Below are positions 33,591 through 44,826 of a stretch of DNA of 64,000 bases, in pieces. The notes beneath the pieces were generated by a model that worked only from the letters and a program-made list of their open reading frames with translations, had not been told where the DNA came from and did no database searches. The stretch comes from Adenophora triphylla var. japonica (taxonomy: Eukaryota > Streptophyta > Magnoliopsida > Asterales > Campanulaceae). The stretch is taken from the NCBI GenBank assembly GCA_022495995.1, contig JAFEMH010000333.1, positions 744,001-808,000 of the forward strand. Reading direction: 5' to 3'. The position numbers and the translations under genes were made by a program. Every line of letters starts with the position of its first letter. Position 1 is the stretch's first letter.

Positions 33591-34417
33591 CAAAATCCCC
33601 AGCGAAGTCAACGGAATCCCGTTTCTTTCCTCATTATCATCGACGGCCGTAAAACGTAAGCCCGATTTTTCTCCAACGAAACCCCCAGCAGCGTTTCGAA
33701 CTACGATTGGCTTGATTCCTCTTAAAGATACGTAGGTAGCCTACCATAGGTCCAGCCACCCGACCAAAATGGTCACCCTCTCCTTCGGCAGCAGACGAAG
33801 TCCACCGAAGAACCATCCATCCCAAACCATTAAGGTAAAACATTTCAAATCAAGGCTTGAGGCACCTAAAACGCCATCTTCAAGGTCGGAGACACCTAAA
33901 ACGCCATCATCAAGGTCTGAGGCACCTAAAACGCCATCTTCAAGGTCTGAGGCACCTAAAATACCATCTTCACGGTTCGAGGCACCTAAAACGGCATCAT
34001 CAAGGTCTGAGGCACCTAAAACGCCATCATTACCCGGTTGACGCCTCAAAATAGTCATTCCAGGGTCAAAGACCTGAACTACGACTGGCTTGATTCCTCT
34101 TAAGGATACGTAGGTAGCCTATCATTAGGTTCAGCCATGAGACCAAAACGGTCATTCTTATCCCCAGCAGAGCGGATATACAACTCTAGCCATCAGACCA
34201 AAATGGTCATCTCTTATCCCCAGCAGAGTTTCTTTCAGCAACCGACTGCGGAACTCGCTCGTCAGGTTGACATCCTAAAACTGTCACTCCAGGGTCAAAG
34301 ACCCAAACTACGGCCGACTTGATTCCTCTTAAGGATACGTAGGTAGCCTATCGTCAGGTTCAGCCACTCGATCACTCGATCATCCTGTCAAATATGGAGC
34401 CTTACTCTTATCGACGA
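33591..34417 (+). repeat. A 3' untranslated region: three H2 copies and a 30-bp array
   Basis: H2 hairpin copies lie at 33698-33755, 34077-34136 and 34306-34367 (GAACTACG...TTGATTCCTCTTAAGGATACGTAGGTAGCC, read in pieces). Between the first two, about seven 30-bp units with GAGGCACCTAAAACGCCATC run from 33849 to 34030. No gene. Confidence 0.75.
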
Positions 34418-34455
34418 CCCCGCTTCCTTCGAAAGCGCCGTCGCCGAGGGGCTAC
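34418..34455 (+). other. Polypurine tract and hairpin of element A
   Basis: CCCCGCTTCC...AAAGCG...GCCGAGGGGCTAC directly precedes the LTR start TGTAAGTGC. CCCC can pair with the GGGG of the tract, around inner CGCTT/AAGCG. In D and E the inner stem is CACTT/AAGTG, a compensating change. Confidence 0.7.
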
Positions 34456-36188
34456 TGTAAGTGCTCCAATTTGAGTTGTTAGTATTTTCGTTAGAAAATT
34501 AACAAAAGTCTTAACATTCCTAACATTTCTAACTATTCCTAACTTTTCTAACAAAGTAAGGGTAAAGTAGGCATTGCTATTTCAAGATAAACCAAGAAAA
34601 GCATCTCAAAAAGAAAAGAAATTGGAAAAATCCGAATCTGGTAAGCTGAAAAACAGCAACCAGTTTGAATTTTCAAAAGATATTCCTTGTGTCCAAAGCC
34701 TGGAGCTGCATTTAATGAACAGTGCACGCTTCCACTTTGGTCCGCGCGGATGAAAATGGCACTTTCAGAAGCCTATAAATTAAGCCCTTCAGTCTCAGAA
34801 ATAAAAAGAGAGAACACAATTCACAGCTGCACATTGGCGAAAATACTTGAGAAAATAGTGAGAATTCCCTTGAATTGTCACTCTTTTCTCTTGATTATCT
34901 TCCCAAATCTCACTCACTCACTCTCAAATTCAAAGCCTCAAACACTCTTACATTCAAGCCTAAAACTCAAAAATCAAAAGAAGATAGGTATAACCTCCTT
35001 CTCCCAACCCTGAATCTCTTTCATACATGCATGCATCTCAAACTTTGAAGATGTAATTTGTTCATTTCTTGCCTTAGATCCAAGAGGATCACCATGGAAG
35101 TTCATCTCCATGGATGATCCTCTAAAAGGATCAACATTCTTTTCAAAGTGTCTTTACTTACTTGCAAGCACATTTTCAAAACCCTAAAAATCATTTTCAT
35201 ACATCAAATCTTGATTTCAAAGGATAAAATTCCCCTTCCCAAGCAAATGAAATGCTTAAGTCCTAATGTACCCCAAGGATAGCTTGATATAGTAGATCAC
35301 CACTAAAATATTTAGTGATCACTATCAAATATTAGGTAAATGGGGACAAGCATGGATGCCAAACCCCCTTTTAATCATGTTTTTCTTCAAGAGAAAGTTG
35401 CTGTCCAGTAGCCTTTCTCTAAGACCTCTGTCCATGGTCTAATTTTTTGGACATACAGAAACTTGTAATTTAGTGTTGACTACAAAATACTTTTTGTAGC
35501 CAACATCAAGAGCTTTCCAGACATATTTTTACTTTATTTTTTGCGTGAGTAAAACTCCCTTTTTCAAATTTTATTTTAAAAGTCAGTTCCTCAGTCTCTG
35601 GAAATCCAGATTTCATATCTGAGATTTCCAGAAGGTTTTGGTCCACCAAATCATCTCCAAATGGGAATGTTCTTTTACATAAACCTTATTTTAGGTGTTT
35701 TGAACAACTTTCATTCTCGGACTTTCCCCATATTTTGAAGTTTTAAAGCCCTTAAACCCATTTGAAAATCAAGTGTCCACTGCCTTTTTCATTCTGGCAG
35801 AATTGGTTTTCAACTTCAAAAGGTCTTTTGAGTACCAAAACTCAACCCTAAAATCACACCAAAAATCATGGGATTTGTTCAAAGTCTTACAAAGAGTTCC
35901 CAATTTTTAGTTTTCTCAGTTTCAACTTATTTTGGCCAAAGGAACACACACACACACACAAATGGTTTTTAAGCTTGGAAGACTCGTTTTACGAGGCATT
36001 CCGGGTGAACACTAACGTTCTTCCCGGCGTGTAACGTGACCTCCGAACCCAAATCTCTAATCTCGGGCATTTTTCAAAGTTTTGGCCCTTAAAATAAAAA
36101 TGGCGTGGCGACTCCGTATTTTTTTCGATTGAATTTCAAAGAAAAGGAAAATACCAATCTTTCGGAAAAATGGACCAACATCGTTACA
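34456..36188 (+). repeat. 3' LTR of element A
   Basis: 1733 bp from TGTAAGTGCTCC to ...TCGTTACA. Ends and position after the polypurine tract are clear. The last 551 bp match the partial 5' LTR. Contains the promoter at 34741-34780. Confidence 0.93.
34741..34780 (+). promoter_or_regulatory. LTR promoter of A
   Basis: Dyad box TCCGCGCGGA (34741-34750), then 23 nt, then TATAAAT (34774-34780). The same box is upstream of both A antisense genes. Confidence 0.65.
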
Positions 36189-36590
36189 CATCCAGAGTCT
36201 GTTGTTTTTAAGTTCGAGTCTCTCGAATCGCCTGATGGCCTTATGCCTAAAGATTATGCGTTTGTAACAAAAAATACGCTTCCTTATGCTTTGAATAAAG
36301 TTCGACCTTTCTGAGTATCCCCTCATTGCCACTTTAACAAATGATAAATTAACTAATCAAAAACAGTTAATAATGATTCACTTGATAAAGACGCAGACAC
36401 ATTAATGAACAATGCATTAAACAAATCTTTAAGCATGTTGTCAAACGAGAGGAAAATCGGGCCCAAGCTGCCGAGAAGGTTCTAACCAAAATAAATTTGG
36501 GAACAGCTAAAGAGCCTACAGAGACGCAAATCGGAGAATTCTCCGTCGATACTTCACCTAAAGAATATCGAATCTTCTTCTCCCCCCTCA
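36189..36590 (+). pseudogene. pol: pol linker remnant of D
   Basis: Reads HPESVVFKFESLESPDGLMP, then (with shifts) LSEYPLI-like and NLGTAKEPTETQIGEF, matching A 7207-7560 and C 56560-56190. After TQIGEF the RT homology stops abruptly. Confidence 0.75.
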
Positions 36591-38589
36591 ACACAAAAAA
36601 AAATCATACAGTCAACCTCGTGGGTTCTAGTACTTTTCTCGCTCAATCACGTCCTCCTCGGATATTGTAATTAAGTCTTCAATTTTCTGTACATAAGGCT
36701 TCTTTCTTTTCTTGCTAGACTTGAGACATTATTTAGCACCCCACATTACATTTAATGAAATGGTTTTGTTCTGTGTGATCACTTGCATTGCTCAACAAAT
36801 AACTTCCCAAATGATTAATGCTTTGATTAATTAGTGTGAGAAAGTCAATCGATAGCTCCACATACACCTTACCATACCCCACACAAAGGCCTCCATCAGG
36901 CCATACACTTTCCAAAACATGTCCCCACCATCACCTTGACCAAGTCAACGACGGCGGCAACATCAAAGGACAACAAAAGGTCACTCAGCATTAAAAGATT
37001 GACCCCATGTCGACAACAACCTAGGGGCTTGACTTCGCCCTCGTGCGCATCAAGAAAGCTCAAGCAGGGGCTTGCCTTCGCCCTCATATGCTTCAAAAAA
37101 AAAGGAAAAAAATCTCAAGCAGAAGCTTCAAAAAAAGAGAAAAAGCTCAAGCAGGAGCTTGAAAAAAAAAAAAAGGAGCCAAGGACCCAGCACCGCCAGT
37201 CAGAAGGTCAATAGAAGGAGGCGAAAGCAAAAACGCATCATAAGTCCTTAAGCGATATTCAAATTCTTCCTCTCCCCGAGAAAGTAACGATCAAGAAGCA
37301 ATGGATTCATTGAAACTGCCGTCAAATACGACTTGTCAAGGAATCATCTCAAGGCCCGTGCCTCATCATTCAACTTTCCGAGCCTTTTCGTCAAAGGCCG
37401 TGCAAATATTCATGCCCTGGCCCCAAAGCCAATCACGGTTCAACCCCGAACTACGTCGACCTGAGCTCCTTGTCTTAAGGGGAACGTAGGCAACCAAAAA
37501 TGGTCTGGTCATAAACACATGCAAATCCACAAATCCGGTCTCATCAATGACCTCTCCTATACACAAACCTTCTTTCACACCAGACCAAATTCGATCCTTA
37601 ATACCGGTTGACTTTCTCCTCATGATTAAGCAAGCATATCAAGTTTTATTGTTGAATAACCCGAACATCAACAAAGAGTTTTAAGCAAACAAGTGATCAT
37701 TGTGAATAAATCATGTTTTCAAATGTCTCGACAAGTCTTCTTTTTCTACAAAATAGGAAAATAGAGCTAAACACTGATTTTCTGTCAGCAAGGGCTTCCA
37801 TACACTTTTACAAGCTTTTCAGTGCTCATACTCTCTCAAAAGAGTCAAACCCAAGAGAATTTCTTTTGTGCCTACATCAAATAAGGCATTCACACAAAAG
37901 GGGACCCGTTCCCACCTTTTTAAAAATAAATACGCCCTTGCGAGTGTACATTATGAGTCATTTCTCCCACAAAAGAGGGTCGAACTACGCAAACCTGAGC
38001 CCCTCAGTTCGAGGGGAACATAGGCATCCTTCATTGGTTCGGTCTAAGGAATACACAAAATTCCAAAAATTGATGCCACCAAGGCAGGGTATGGAATGAC
38101 CTTCTGAAACACCGAGTATCCATTCATTGTCATTGCATACACATTAATTGTTAAATGCTTTACGTTGTCTTTTAGCATGTTGTGAGTTTGAGAGTAGACC
38201 GTGCTTGAACTCATCAAGAAGTGTTTTAACTGTGATGATTTGTGATTTACTTTTAAAGCTTTGTCCAGACGCAAAATCTCTTGCTTGCTTCTTGTCTGAG
38301 CCTTGGTGGCATCAATTTTTGGAATTTTGTGTATTCCTTAGACCGAACACTCTCCCTACATCGAAGGAGCACCACAGGAGGTAAAGCGGAATACTTTCAT
38401 ACCCTCAGAAAATACAGAAAGGCATCAGGATCTGTCATGCAGAAGGAGGCTGCCTCCATAGTGGTAATGCCTTTCTAGCCCAGCAAAGGCTCCTGCCTCA
38501 TCCCGAACTGCCTGGAAACAAGCAAAGAAGACCAAGACAAACACGAAACTCTGACAACATAGGAACCTTCCTGACAGGCCCTCCTATTC
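36591..38589 (+). other. D region between pol remnant and antisense gene relics, with two H2 copies
   Basis: Noncoding, homologous to the reverse complement of F at about 49100-50430. H2 copies lie at 37448-37510 (inner stem CUCCUU/AAGGGG) and 37981-38047 (CCCCU/AGGGG, outer stem with one mismatch). A stretch at 37020-37190 repeats CTCAAGCAGGAGCTT-like units. No gene seen. Confidence 0.65.
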
Positions 38590-38925
38590 TCAATTCCCCA
38601 ATGAGGAACCCACCAACGGAGGTGATGCGTGCCAAGTCAAACCATCCACCTCTCCCAAGTGGACTAATCTATATCCAAGACAAGAGGTCGTTGAGCAAAC
38701 GTCCACGGACCAAGAGATGTCAGAAGCACAGGCACTGCTTGAAGCCTCTCTCGCAACCACAAAGTGACTAAAGCAGGGGCTTCCCCCACACATGAACCGG
38801 TCCCCCATCGCTAGGCGATCCATACCGTGAAAAGTCTCCCCATAAACTAAGGGAACGATGTACTCACCGGCCCGGCAATGGCCTACCACATCCAGCAAAC
38901 ACGTCCCAAGGTACATCACTCCCAC
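38590..38925 (-). pseudogene. Relic of antisense gene 2 in D
   Basis: Minus strand reads LLDVVGHCRAGEYIVPLVYG then ETFHGMDRLAMGDRFMCGGS, matching A gene 2 (LLDVVVHCRLGRDVVPLILG, ETFHALDRLATGRRYMHGGS). Only this central part is recognisable. Confidence 0.8.
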
Positions 38926-39226
38926 CGTCGCTCATGAAACTGTCAAAGCTGCTTCAGCCCCCAACAGCTCAAAAGCCTTACCAAAGCCATTTCCGGCCAC
39001 CATACACTAACCAGAAACATTTCAATCTCATATGACATGTACAAAACACAAAAGGGGAGTAGAAACAACTCCTAAGTTATCCCCAATAAGGTGCAAATAA
39101 GAGAGTTCATTACACATGAATACATTGTGCATATAAATACAAATATTTTGTTGCTCTCCTCACTAACATACACAGAAAATAAAAGAAAAAGGAGTCCTAC
39201 TCTGAGTCATCGGCAACACCACCTGG

Positions 39227-39448
39227 TCACGACTCCCACATCTCGGCGCCTCCGCCAGCTACCTCATCATCCTCGGTGAGCTCAGCACTTTCCTCGGCCG
39301 GATACTTCGAGTAGTCTGCAAAAGTAAGAACGAAAAAAAAAAGAGGTGAGCCATCCCTCCACTCCTTAGCCAGCACCTGCGGTGTCCTCAACTTCCTTCT
39401 CGCAAAGGCGTCTCCTCCTACAGGTAAAACATAGCCAAGGTATGTCAA
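39227..39448 (-). pseudogene. Probable relic of antisense gene 1 in D
   Basis: Contains RRKLRTPQVLAKEWRDGS, similar to A gene 1 exon 3 (LRRLRMPQVLEREGLGIV), and an acidic end (ESAELTEDDE) like exon 4. It lies right of the gene 2 relic, the same order as in A. Short, so moderate confidence. Confidence 0.5.
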
Positions 39449-39599
39449 TAAACTTCAAATGCAAGACATAGCAGTAATAAACAGAAGAGTGCCACACACT
39501 TTCACACAATGTTCGTCCCTACACGGCACACACATTCACACAAAGCCCATCCCTACACAACACATTTTACAACAAAAGCTCATTCTCATGCGGCACATA

Positions 39600-41330
39600 C
39601 AAAATACACCATCAAGAATTGGTCAGAGGCGCCCCACATCCTCAAAATTTCAACAACTCGATCTGAGGCGCCCCACGTCCTCAACACCTCAACAACTCGG
39701 TCAGAGGCACCCCACGTCCTAAAACATCCTCACTATCTCAGCCAGAGGCGGCACCACGTCCTCATTATCTCAGCAAGAGGCGCCACCCCGTCCTCCTCAA
39801 CTTTCCTCCTCACAAAGGCCCTTCCTCTTGCAGGTAAACACAACAAAGGTATGAAAAAAAATCATACTTATGTCATTAAATATTTCCTCTGTTACCTCGT
39901 AGTGAGATACCTCCCCCTGTCTCCCTGATAGATATCTCATATCTTTTATTAAGATTACCATTCTTTTGGTAAGATTGGACATCCTTCACATAGGGTTGAT
40001 GTCTTTTAGTAAGATTACCCATCTTTTAGTAAGATTAGCTATCTTTTAGTAAGATTACCAATTTTTTGGTAAGATTGGCCATCCTTCACATAGGGTAGAT
40101 ATATTTTAGAAAGATTACCCACCTTTTCGTAAGATTAGCATATCTTTTAGTAAGATTACCCATCTTTTAGTAAGATTAGCTATCTTTTAGTAAGATTACC
40201 AATCTTTTTGTAAGATTGGCCATCCTTCACATAGGGTAGATATCTTTTAGAAAGATTATCCACCTTTTCGTAAGATTAGCATATCTTTTAGTAAGATTAC
40301 CCATCTTTTAGTAAGATTAGCTATCTTTTAGTAAGATTACCAATCTTTTCGTAAGATTAGCCATCTCTCAACTTAGGGTAGACACCCCCAAACAGTCTCA
40401 CATAGGGTAGACACCCTCAAACAATCTCACTTAAGCTGTAGACACCTTCAAAGAAACTCAACTTAGTTACTCCTCGCCTTTCATGGCCATCAAAGTAAGC
40501 CCGAAACCGTTCCCCAGCGGACAAAAGTCAAAATGCAATTCTTGCAAACCAGTACAAGACCATATATCCCCAGCAGATAAAACGCCAACCATCAAAGTAA
40601 GCCCGAACTTTGCCCCATCGGAGAAAACACAAGGCAAGCATGCCTCCCAAAATCAAAACACTTAAGGCAAGTGTGCCTTCCCCCCCAAGGCACAAACACT
40701 TACATCCCCGGCTTAGGACACCGACACGTCCACGCCTGAAACCTAAGTCAGAGGACATCACACGTCCTTGAACATTTCCCAACCTTGTTCAGAGGACATA
40801 ACATGTCCTCAAACATTACACTCACAATTTCACCATCACCAGCATGATCCGTAGCCCAGAAGGCTTTAAATTACCCGGTGCGAAAGACCATATAAATTTC
40901 CCCAAATCACAATCCGTAGCCCGGAAGGCTTTAAATTACCCAGTCCGGAAGACAATATAAATTTCCAAAGCATCATCCTCATAACAACACAACCAGAGGA
41001 CATAACACATCCTCCTACACCACAACCCATCTTTCCGTGAGATTACCCATCTTTTCATGAGATTACCCATCTTCTCGTGAGATTACCCATCTTTTCGTAA
41101 GATTACCCATCTTCTCGTGAGATTACCCATCTTTTAGTGAGATTACCCATCTTTTCGTGAGATTACCCATCTTTTCATGAGATTACCCATATTTTCGTGA
41201 GATTACCCATCTTTTAGTGAGATACCATTCTTTTAGTGAGATTACCCATCTTTTCATGAGATTACCCATCTCTTAGTGAGATTACCCACCTTTTCGGGAG
41301 ATTACCCACCTTTTTGTAAGATCACCTCAC
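39600..41330 (+). repeat. Mixed tandem arrays of D 3' untranslated region
   Basis: In order: about 40-bp units with CTCGGTCAGAGGC and CCCCACGTCCT (39610-39800), about 20-bp units ATCTTTTAGTAAGATTACCC (39940-40370), two 65-70-bp units with GTAGCCCGGAAGGCTTTAAA (40845-40975), and about 21-bp units ATCTTTTCGTGAGATTACCC (41030-41325). Related units occur in E and F. Confidence 0.85.
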
Positions 41331-41333
41331 ACG

Positions 41334-41901
41334 TGAACTACGATCAGGCTTGATTCCCACTTGGGATACGTAGAAATCCTATCAAAGGGTCCAGTCAACA
41401 CACCTAAATGGTCACACAACAGGACACTGCCAGGTCCTCACAGTCGACCTCATTGGTCACATCACCTCAGGGCACTACCACGCTCGCATACATTCAATAT
41501 TACACGATCTCTGAACTACGATCAGGCTTGATTCCCGCTAGGGATACGTAGGAATCCTATCAAATGGTCCAGCCAACTGACCTAAACGATCACACCGAGG
41601 ACAAACCACGTCCTCACAACCGACCTAAACGGTCACCCACAGGACGCTGACACGTCCACGCACTCACGCGAACTACGATCAGGCTTGATTCCCACTTGGG
41701 ATACGTAGGAATCCTATCAAAGGGTCCAGCCAACTGACCTAAATGGTCACCCACAGGACACTGACACATCCACGTACAGAGTCTTAGTCAGAGGAAATCA
41801 CACGTCCTTATACATGACAATGCACTCCCCACACACATGAACTACGATTGGCTTGATTCCCACTCAGGGATACGTAGGAATACTATCAAAGGGTCCAGCT
41901 G
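41334..41901 (+). repeat. Four H2 hairpin copies in D
   Basis: Copies at about 41334-41396, 41515-41576, 41666-41726 and 41838-41901: GAACTACGATCAGGCTTGAT, TCCC/GGGA inner stem, ATACGTAGGAATCC, ending GGTCCAGCC. The spacers carry AGGACACTGACACGTCC-type repeats. Confidence 0.65.
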
Positions 41902-41970
41902 TTCGACCAACCTGGTCATCTTCTCTCTCCCAGCAAGCGATCCAGATCAGGACCCTTATCTTATCGACGA

Positions 41971-42008
41971 CCCCACTTCCTTCATAAGTGACGTCGGCGA
42001 GGGGCTTC
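41971..42008 (+). other. Polypurine tract and hairpin of D
   Basis: CCCC (41971-41974), CACTT...AAGTG inner stem, then GGCGAGGGGCTTC ending at the LTR start TGTAAGTACCCC (42009). Same structure as in A, B and E. Confidence 0.7.
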
Positions 42009-43204
42009 TGTAAGTACCCCAATCTTGATCGATATCCATCCAAGCATACGGAAAAACTAAGGACGAACTTCCGGAGGTCATAACTCCTTCATGCGAACTC
42101 CGATTGAGACGTGCCATATATGGTTTGAAAGCTCTCGACGAGAACTAGCTCGACATAACAAAAATAATAAAATAGTCAGCTTGTATCATGGTCTGTACGG
42201 ACCATTTTGCATCCAGAGGCCTTTCTAGGATAAAACAAGGCAAAAGAACTTCATAGGAATTTTGGAAAATATGGAAGTGGTAGGTTGTGTCGTGCGACAC
42301 ACTATGCCAGGAGACATAATTATTACAAAATCCCCTTAAAGTCTACAATATTCCCTTAAATCCAGGAAAAGCAAAAAACTGGTAATGGCTTACAGTGCCG
42401 TGCGACAAACCTTGCAAGAATCTGGACCCTATAAATAGAGACCTCCCCCTCTCATTTTTCACACACAATCCTCTTCTCCTCTCTCCCTCAGCCTTCAGGC
42501 TCCCTCTCTAAGGCCCTTCGGGGCAATCCCGGTCCCTTTCGGTTCCCTCTGAAGCATTCTGAGGCCCCTCGTGGTACTCCGAAGCTCTGTCGAGCGCTCC
42601 CGTGATGCTCCCGAGCTGCCCCGAGGCACTCCCGAGGCATTCTGAAGCCTTGCCAATCCATCCCAAAAATCCATCCCGAGGCATTCTGATCCATCCCGAG
42701 GTGTCTCGACCCTTTCCGAGCTCAACCGACGATTCCAAACGCACGCCAGAACTCTGCCCGAGCACAATCGACAATTCCAACGCACGTCGGAATCTGCCCG
42801 AGCACAACCAACGATCCTAACGCACGCCGAAACTATGCCCGAGTACACACCTGACAATCTCGAGGCACGCCAAAGCTCTATCTGCAGACAACCAACACAT
42901 CCCAAAGCAACCCCGGTCCATCCCTGAACACTATTCAACACTCAAACACTATTCCCCAGTGGAAGACAGACACGAACCAACATTGGTAAGGCTACCTTCC
43001 TACACTATTTCAATACATTTCAATACGCAGTGTACAATGTAGACATTAGATATAGCATGCATTTTTAAAAGCACATGCACACACACACAATTTTTAAAGA
43101 AAGAAGGTGTACCGAAAGACTCGTTTTTACGAGGCAACTCGGGTGAGCTCTAACATTCTCTTCCCGAGGTGTAACTCAACCTCCGAAATCAAAAATCTCA
43201 TCGC
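42009..43204 (+). repeat. 3' LTR of D, truncated
   Basis: Starts TGTAAGTACCCCAATC. Related to the E LTR (59221 on) through a C-rich region with CCGAGGCATTCTGA repeats (42490-42920) and GAAAGACTCGTTTTTACGAG. It breaks off at about 43204, where the E LTR continues for more than 100 bp. Confidence 0.8.
42190..42438 (+). promoter_or_regulatory. LTR promoter of D with three dyad boxes
   Basis: GGTCTGTACGGACC (42190-42203), GTGTCGTGCGACAC (42287-42300) and TGCCGTGCGACA (42396-42407). The last is 22 nt before TATAAATAG (42430-42438). Confidence 0.6.
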
Positions 43205-44826
43205 TTTGAGGCCAAGTCACCTCGTTGGAAGACACCAAATTTATGAAAAACAGAGTTGCCACGCCATTTTGATTTATCCTCAAAACTTTTAAAAAAAAGG
43301 AAAAGGGTTCAGAGGTTAAGTTGCTCCTTGGGAAGAACGTTTGGCGTTCACCCAAGAAGCCTTGCAAATGCAAGTCTTCCAAGGTCCAAAATTTGTGCTT
43401 GTGTGTGATTTAAGAAAGAGAAATGATATGCCAAGTCTTTATCCAAACATATGAACCATTTTAAGAAGGTTTTAGTTCAAAATGCCTTGGGCTTTGATGT
43501 TATTAGGGATTTGATTCCCTACTCATTTTAGACTTATGATCATCATTATGTGACCTATCTACCCTCCCATTAGACTAATCAACCAATCTAGGCGTAGGAG
43601 CCTTGGTATGTTTTAATCTAACTTTCCTTGGGGATTTTAGACAAATGTGATCATAGAACTCATTTTTAAGTCCAAGAATGAAACATTAGAAAAAGAATGA
43701 ATCTTTGGCCATCAATCCTACATCTTGAGACAATGGTGATCATAGGGACATTTTGGTGTGTTTGTCTCAAGTGATCCTAGGAGATTTTGGGACCAAGAAT
43801 CATTGATTTCTAAAAGGGACAAAGATTATAGCATTTTATAATGAGATTAGTGTAAAGATTGAGTCTTTACACCAACCTTCACTATAGAAATGCTCAAGAA
43901 TCATGGGACTAGAGAAATGAGACATAAAGGTTGGATTTTTATATTCATCCTATGTCTTTGATGCCTTAGTTGGCTTTTTAGACAATCTTTGGAGAAAGAT
44001 TCCAACTTTGAAAAGGGGAAATAATGTTAATGTAAAGACTTGATTTTTAATGTGAAAATACAAGAAGTATCAATAATCTAAGAACATAATGTAAAAGGGA
44101 TGGATCTTCATGGCTTTTCCTATGTCCTTAATACCTCAATAGGTGGACAATCCTAGGAAAAGCTAGATCTAGGGAAGGGGAGAACATTTAGTAAATAAAG
44201 ATTGCATTTTTATACATGAATGTAAAGGGGGTTCACATCCTCATTTGGTAGATCATCCCTAGAACAAGCCACTTGTGGAATCTTGTTCATCATAGGGAGA
44301 GGATCTCCATGAGTCATTTATGTAGGGGAGTGGGAAATATGGATCTACGTTGCTAAAGATTGAAACTTTATGATATAATAGAGAGTAATCAACAAGTAGC
44401 AAGAGAATAAGAGTGTATAATAGTAGATTAGAGGTGAGGGAAGGAGAGATTACCAATATTGGTGTTTCTCTATCTTCCAAGGGAGGTTTTCTTAGGAAAT
44501 ATCTATTAGGAATAGATTAGGTTGGGATTAGTGTATGAGAGAGAGTGGTTTTCTATGTCTAGGAGAGTATATTTTGAGCTTAGATTTCTGCAGAGTAAAT
44601 TTGCTGTGGAAATTCTCTAAGAAAATGGGTAGAGGAGGCCTCTATTTATAGGCTTCTAGTGTGCTACTAATGAAGCCGCACGGCATGACCATGCGCTAAA
44701 AGAAGCCAACCGACCAAATCTTCCGTCGCGTCAGCTTATTTCTGGAAACATGCAAGGTGGCAGATTGGAACCTTCTTTCCAACAAGGTCCTATCCAGAAT
44801 TTTTATTCCTGATAGGTCCTTCCTTG
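43205..44826 (-). repeat. 3' LTR of F, truncated, B-related
   Basis: Plus-strand view: GGAAGACACCAAATT, GAGTTGCCACGCCATTTTGA and GGGAAGAACGTTTGGCGTTC, then a TATA box and dyad box, parallel to the B LTR but strongly diverged. The U3 start is missing; the left end may be cut as well. Confidence 0.75.
44643..44685 (-). promoter_or_regulatory. LTR promoter of F
   Basis: TATAAATA on the minus strand (44650-44643), then 23 nt to AGCCGCACGGCA (44674-44685), the same arms as B. Confidence 0.6.

Larger units (their letters stand above)
1..36188 (+). mobile_element. Element A: Ogre-like Tat Ty3/gypsy retrotransposon, hosting nested element B
   Basis: Matching LTR ends (1-553 and 35638-36188) bound an internal region with primer site, gag, protease, partial integrase, two antisense genes, a 3' tandem array and a polypurine tract. 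The 5' LTR starts left of the window. Without B (13679-31657) the visible part is about 18 kb, the size class of Ogre elements. The visible overlap of the two LTRs differs at about 16 sites in 551 bp (counted by eye), so A is older than B. RT and RNase H are deleted, so A is non-autonomous. On the right it is followed by catcc and the pol remnant of element D, which is therefore its target. Confidence 0.9.
36189..43204 (+). mobile_element. Element D: 3' part of an older Ogre-like element, host of A
   Basis: Right of A's LTR the sequence continues as the pre-RT linker of a related element (36189-36590). Then come the 3' region with H2 hairpins, relics of both antisense genes, several arrays, polypurine tract and a truncated 3' LTR. 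RT, RNase H and integrase are missing. The left half should lie left of the window, beyond A's 5' LTR. Confidence 0.8.

Noticed and set aside
36591..38589. Host gene between repeats
   Set aside because: The whole stretch recurs, inverted, in F and lacks any recognisable exon, so it is element sequence.
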